From assembly GCF_001889065.1 (NCBI RefSeq), contig NZ_LWHB01000015.1:1-6606 (forward strand): DNA of 6,606 bases, read 5' to 3'. The notes beneath the pieces are model-generated. The model was not told the DNA's origin. It made no database searches and saw only the letters and a list, made by a program, of their open reading frames with translations. The DNA is from Suttonella ornithocola (lineage in GTDB: Bacteria > Pseudomonadota > Gammaproteobacteria > Cardiobacteriales > Cardiobacteriaceae). Below are positions 5,670-6,606 of the stretch, piece after piece. The first letter of the stretch is position 1. Every line of letters begins with the position of its first letter. The position numbers were made by a program, and so were the translations under genes.

Positions 5670-6432
5670 GTAAAGCTTGACGGATACCATCTTCTTCTAT
5701 TGTACCAGTTACATAATCTGCAACTGCTTTTAACTGTGGCCAACCATCTCCCATTGCTACGCCAATACCAACATGTTGAAGCATTTCTAAATCGTTTAGT
5801 CCATCCCCAAAAGCCATCGTTTCTTGAATATCAATGCCCATTTCTAAGCACACATCAGTAATTCCTCGAGCTTTAGAACCATTTTTTGGTAAAACATCAG
5901 CCCCACCTTTATGCCAACGCGCCAAATGAAATCCCATTTCTTCAAATGCACGCAAAACTTCAATATTTTCATCTTGTTCAGGTAAAAATACTGAAAATTG
6001 ATAAATACTGTGATGGCGATAATGTTCCGGATCAACAATACACCCAGGAAAAGCTAATCGTATTTTGTCAGATTCTGGACGTTCATCCGACCAAGCAACA
6101 TACTTTTCTGATAATTGTTGGTAGCCTAAATCATATTCACGGCATAGCGCGATCAAAGCCGCCGCATCATCTGCATCTAACGGGTAATGACTAACTATTT
6201 GATCATCTAATAAATTATATTGACCATTTGCGCTGACTAAAGCTTCAATTAAGCCTTCATCAAACAAAGCTCGAATATCATGCGGCAGTATAGGAACGCT
6301 TCTTCCAGTAGCAATCGCTAAACGAATACCTACTTGCCGTAAATCGTGCAATACTTGATAATTGTTTTTTGGTAATTGTCCTAAACGGCAAAGCGTATCA
6401 TCAATATCAAAAAAAATTATTTTTGTCTGCAT
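5641..6432 (-). CDS. Cof-type HAD-IIB family phosphatase
   Basis: The product is a 263-residue haloacid-dehalogenase superfamily hydrolase with a C2B cap (Cof/YidA-like group). Members remove phosphate from small molecules such as sugar phosphates, nucleotides or cofactors; the substrate here cannot be read from sequence. All four motifs are present: FFDIDDTL (nucleophile Asp9, acid/base Asp11), IATGRS with Thr42, Lys187 in NGSKARG, and AFGDGLNDLEML with Asp210 and Asp214. The cap spans about residues 75-180. It ends with VAMGDG and IEEDGI, usual for Cof proteins. I chose the ATG at 6430-6432, preceded by GAGAG. An upstream GTG (6442-6444) would add four residues but overlaps the preceding stop codon. 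The gene is 8 nt downstream of a broken ORF, so it was probably part of an operon that starts outside the window. Confidence 0.92.
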   Translation of the reverse strand: MQTKIIFFDIDDTLCRLGQLPKNNYQVLHDLRQVGIRLAIATGRSVPILPHDIRALFDEGLIEALVSANGQYNLLDDQIVSHYPLDADDAAALIALCREYDLGYQQLSEKYVAWSDERPESDKIRLAFPGCIVDPEHYRHHSIYQFSVFLPEQDENIEVLRAFEEMGFHLARWHKGGADVLPKNGSKARGITDVCLEMGIDIQETMAFGDGLNDLEMLQHVGIGVAMGDGWPQLKAVADYVTGTIEEDGIRQALQHFKILSKC

Positions 6433-6440
6433 CTTTTCTC

Positions 6441-6606
6441 TCACTTTCTTTTTTTCTTGAACCGATATTTTTTTATCAAAGGTTCAAGTTGTTTTGCAAT
6501 TTCTTCTATATTATCGTCAGCTATATAGACTAACGCGACAAAATCTTTCTCTTTTTGAGTAAGTTCGCCTTGAGGTAAATTTTAATCGTCTTAAAGGAAT
6601 TAAAAC
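6441..6606 (-). pseudogene. C-terminal end of an unidentified gene, apparently frameshifted
   Basis: I do not recognise this gene. Reading the - strand from the window edge, one frame gives VLIPLRRLKF (6606-6577). From 6578 a second frame is open for 45 codons to a TGA at 6441-6443, beginning LPQGELTQKEKDFVALVYIA and ending IKKYRFKKKRK. Upstream of 6578 the second frame has three TAA codons. The first frame stops at 6517-6519 after a stretch that looks out of frame. One surplus base in the run AAAATTT (about 6576-6582) would join both into a single protein. The predicted end is charged and helical, with a Lys/Arg-rich tail. Its stop is 8 nt before the HAD start, as expected for a real operon neighbour. 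A sequencing error would explain it equally well. Confidence 0.5.

Noticed and set aside
5844..6194. Open frames inside the HAD gene on both strands (5844-6038 - and 5886-6194 +)
   Set aside because: They overlap a gene with all four HAD motifs intact and show no motifs of their own.

Overview
The window is AT-rich chromosomal DNA that reads as a gammaproteobacterium. The class IIA fructose-bisphosphate aldolase matches the 359-residue enterobacterial type, hemC and argH are divergent neighbours, and SlyX and an outer-membrane-type glycine-zipper lipoprotein are present. The IS1595-family remnant at the left edge resembles elements I associate with Moraxellaceae and similar low-GC gammaproteobacteria. 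I cannot name a genus from the sequence alone.

Layout, left to right. Positions 1-437 (+) hold the 3' part of a dead IS1595-family transposase, with a short candidate terminal repeat just beyond it at 462-472. hemC (haem biosynthesis, - strand, 489-1427) runs toward this remnant, and hemD does not follow it. argH (last step of arginine biosynthesis, + strand, 1498-2889) diverges from hemC across a 70-bp gap that holds candidate back-to-back promoters. A small glycine-zipper lipoprotein gene (2973-3308, +) follows argH. It converges on a - strand group across a gap that contains a perfect 17-bp palindrome (3326-3364). The - strand group, read from right to left, is: the end of an unidentified frameshifted gene (6606-6441), a Cof-type HAD phosphatase (6432-5641) ending in a terminator-like hairpin, fba (5549-4470) with its own TATAAT promoter and a strong intrinsic terminator, then slyX (4408-4196) and an mgtC/sapB-family membrane-protein gene (4179-3445), which are 16 nt apart.

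Most genes are ordinary metabolism: haem, arginine, glycolysis or gluconeogenesis, and phosphatase housekeeping. The slyX-mgtC pair and the unidentified gene-HAD pair look like small operons, and fba looks monocistronic. No CRISPR array, tRNA, rRNA, riboswitch or defence system is visible, and I do not see a convincing new biological system. The parts that deserve a second look are the palindrome, whose arms share 11 bases with the sequence just beyond the dead transposase, the loss or displacement of hemD, and the broken gene at the right edge. No gene-free stretch exceeds 300 bases.
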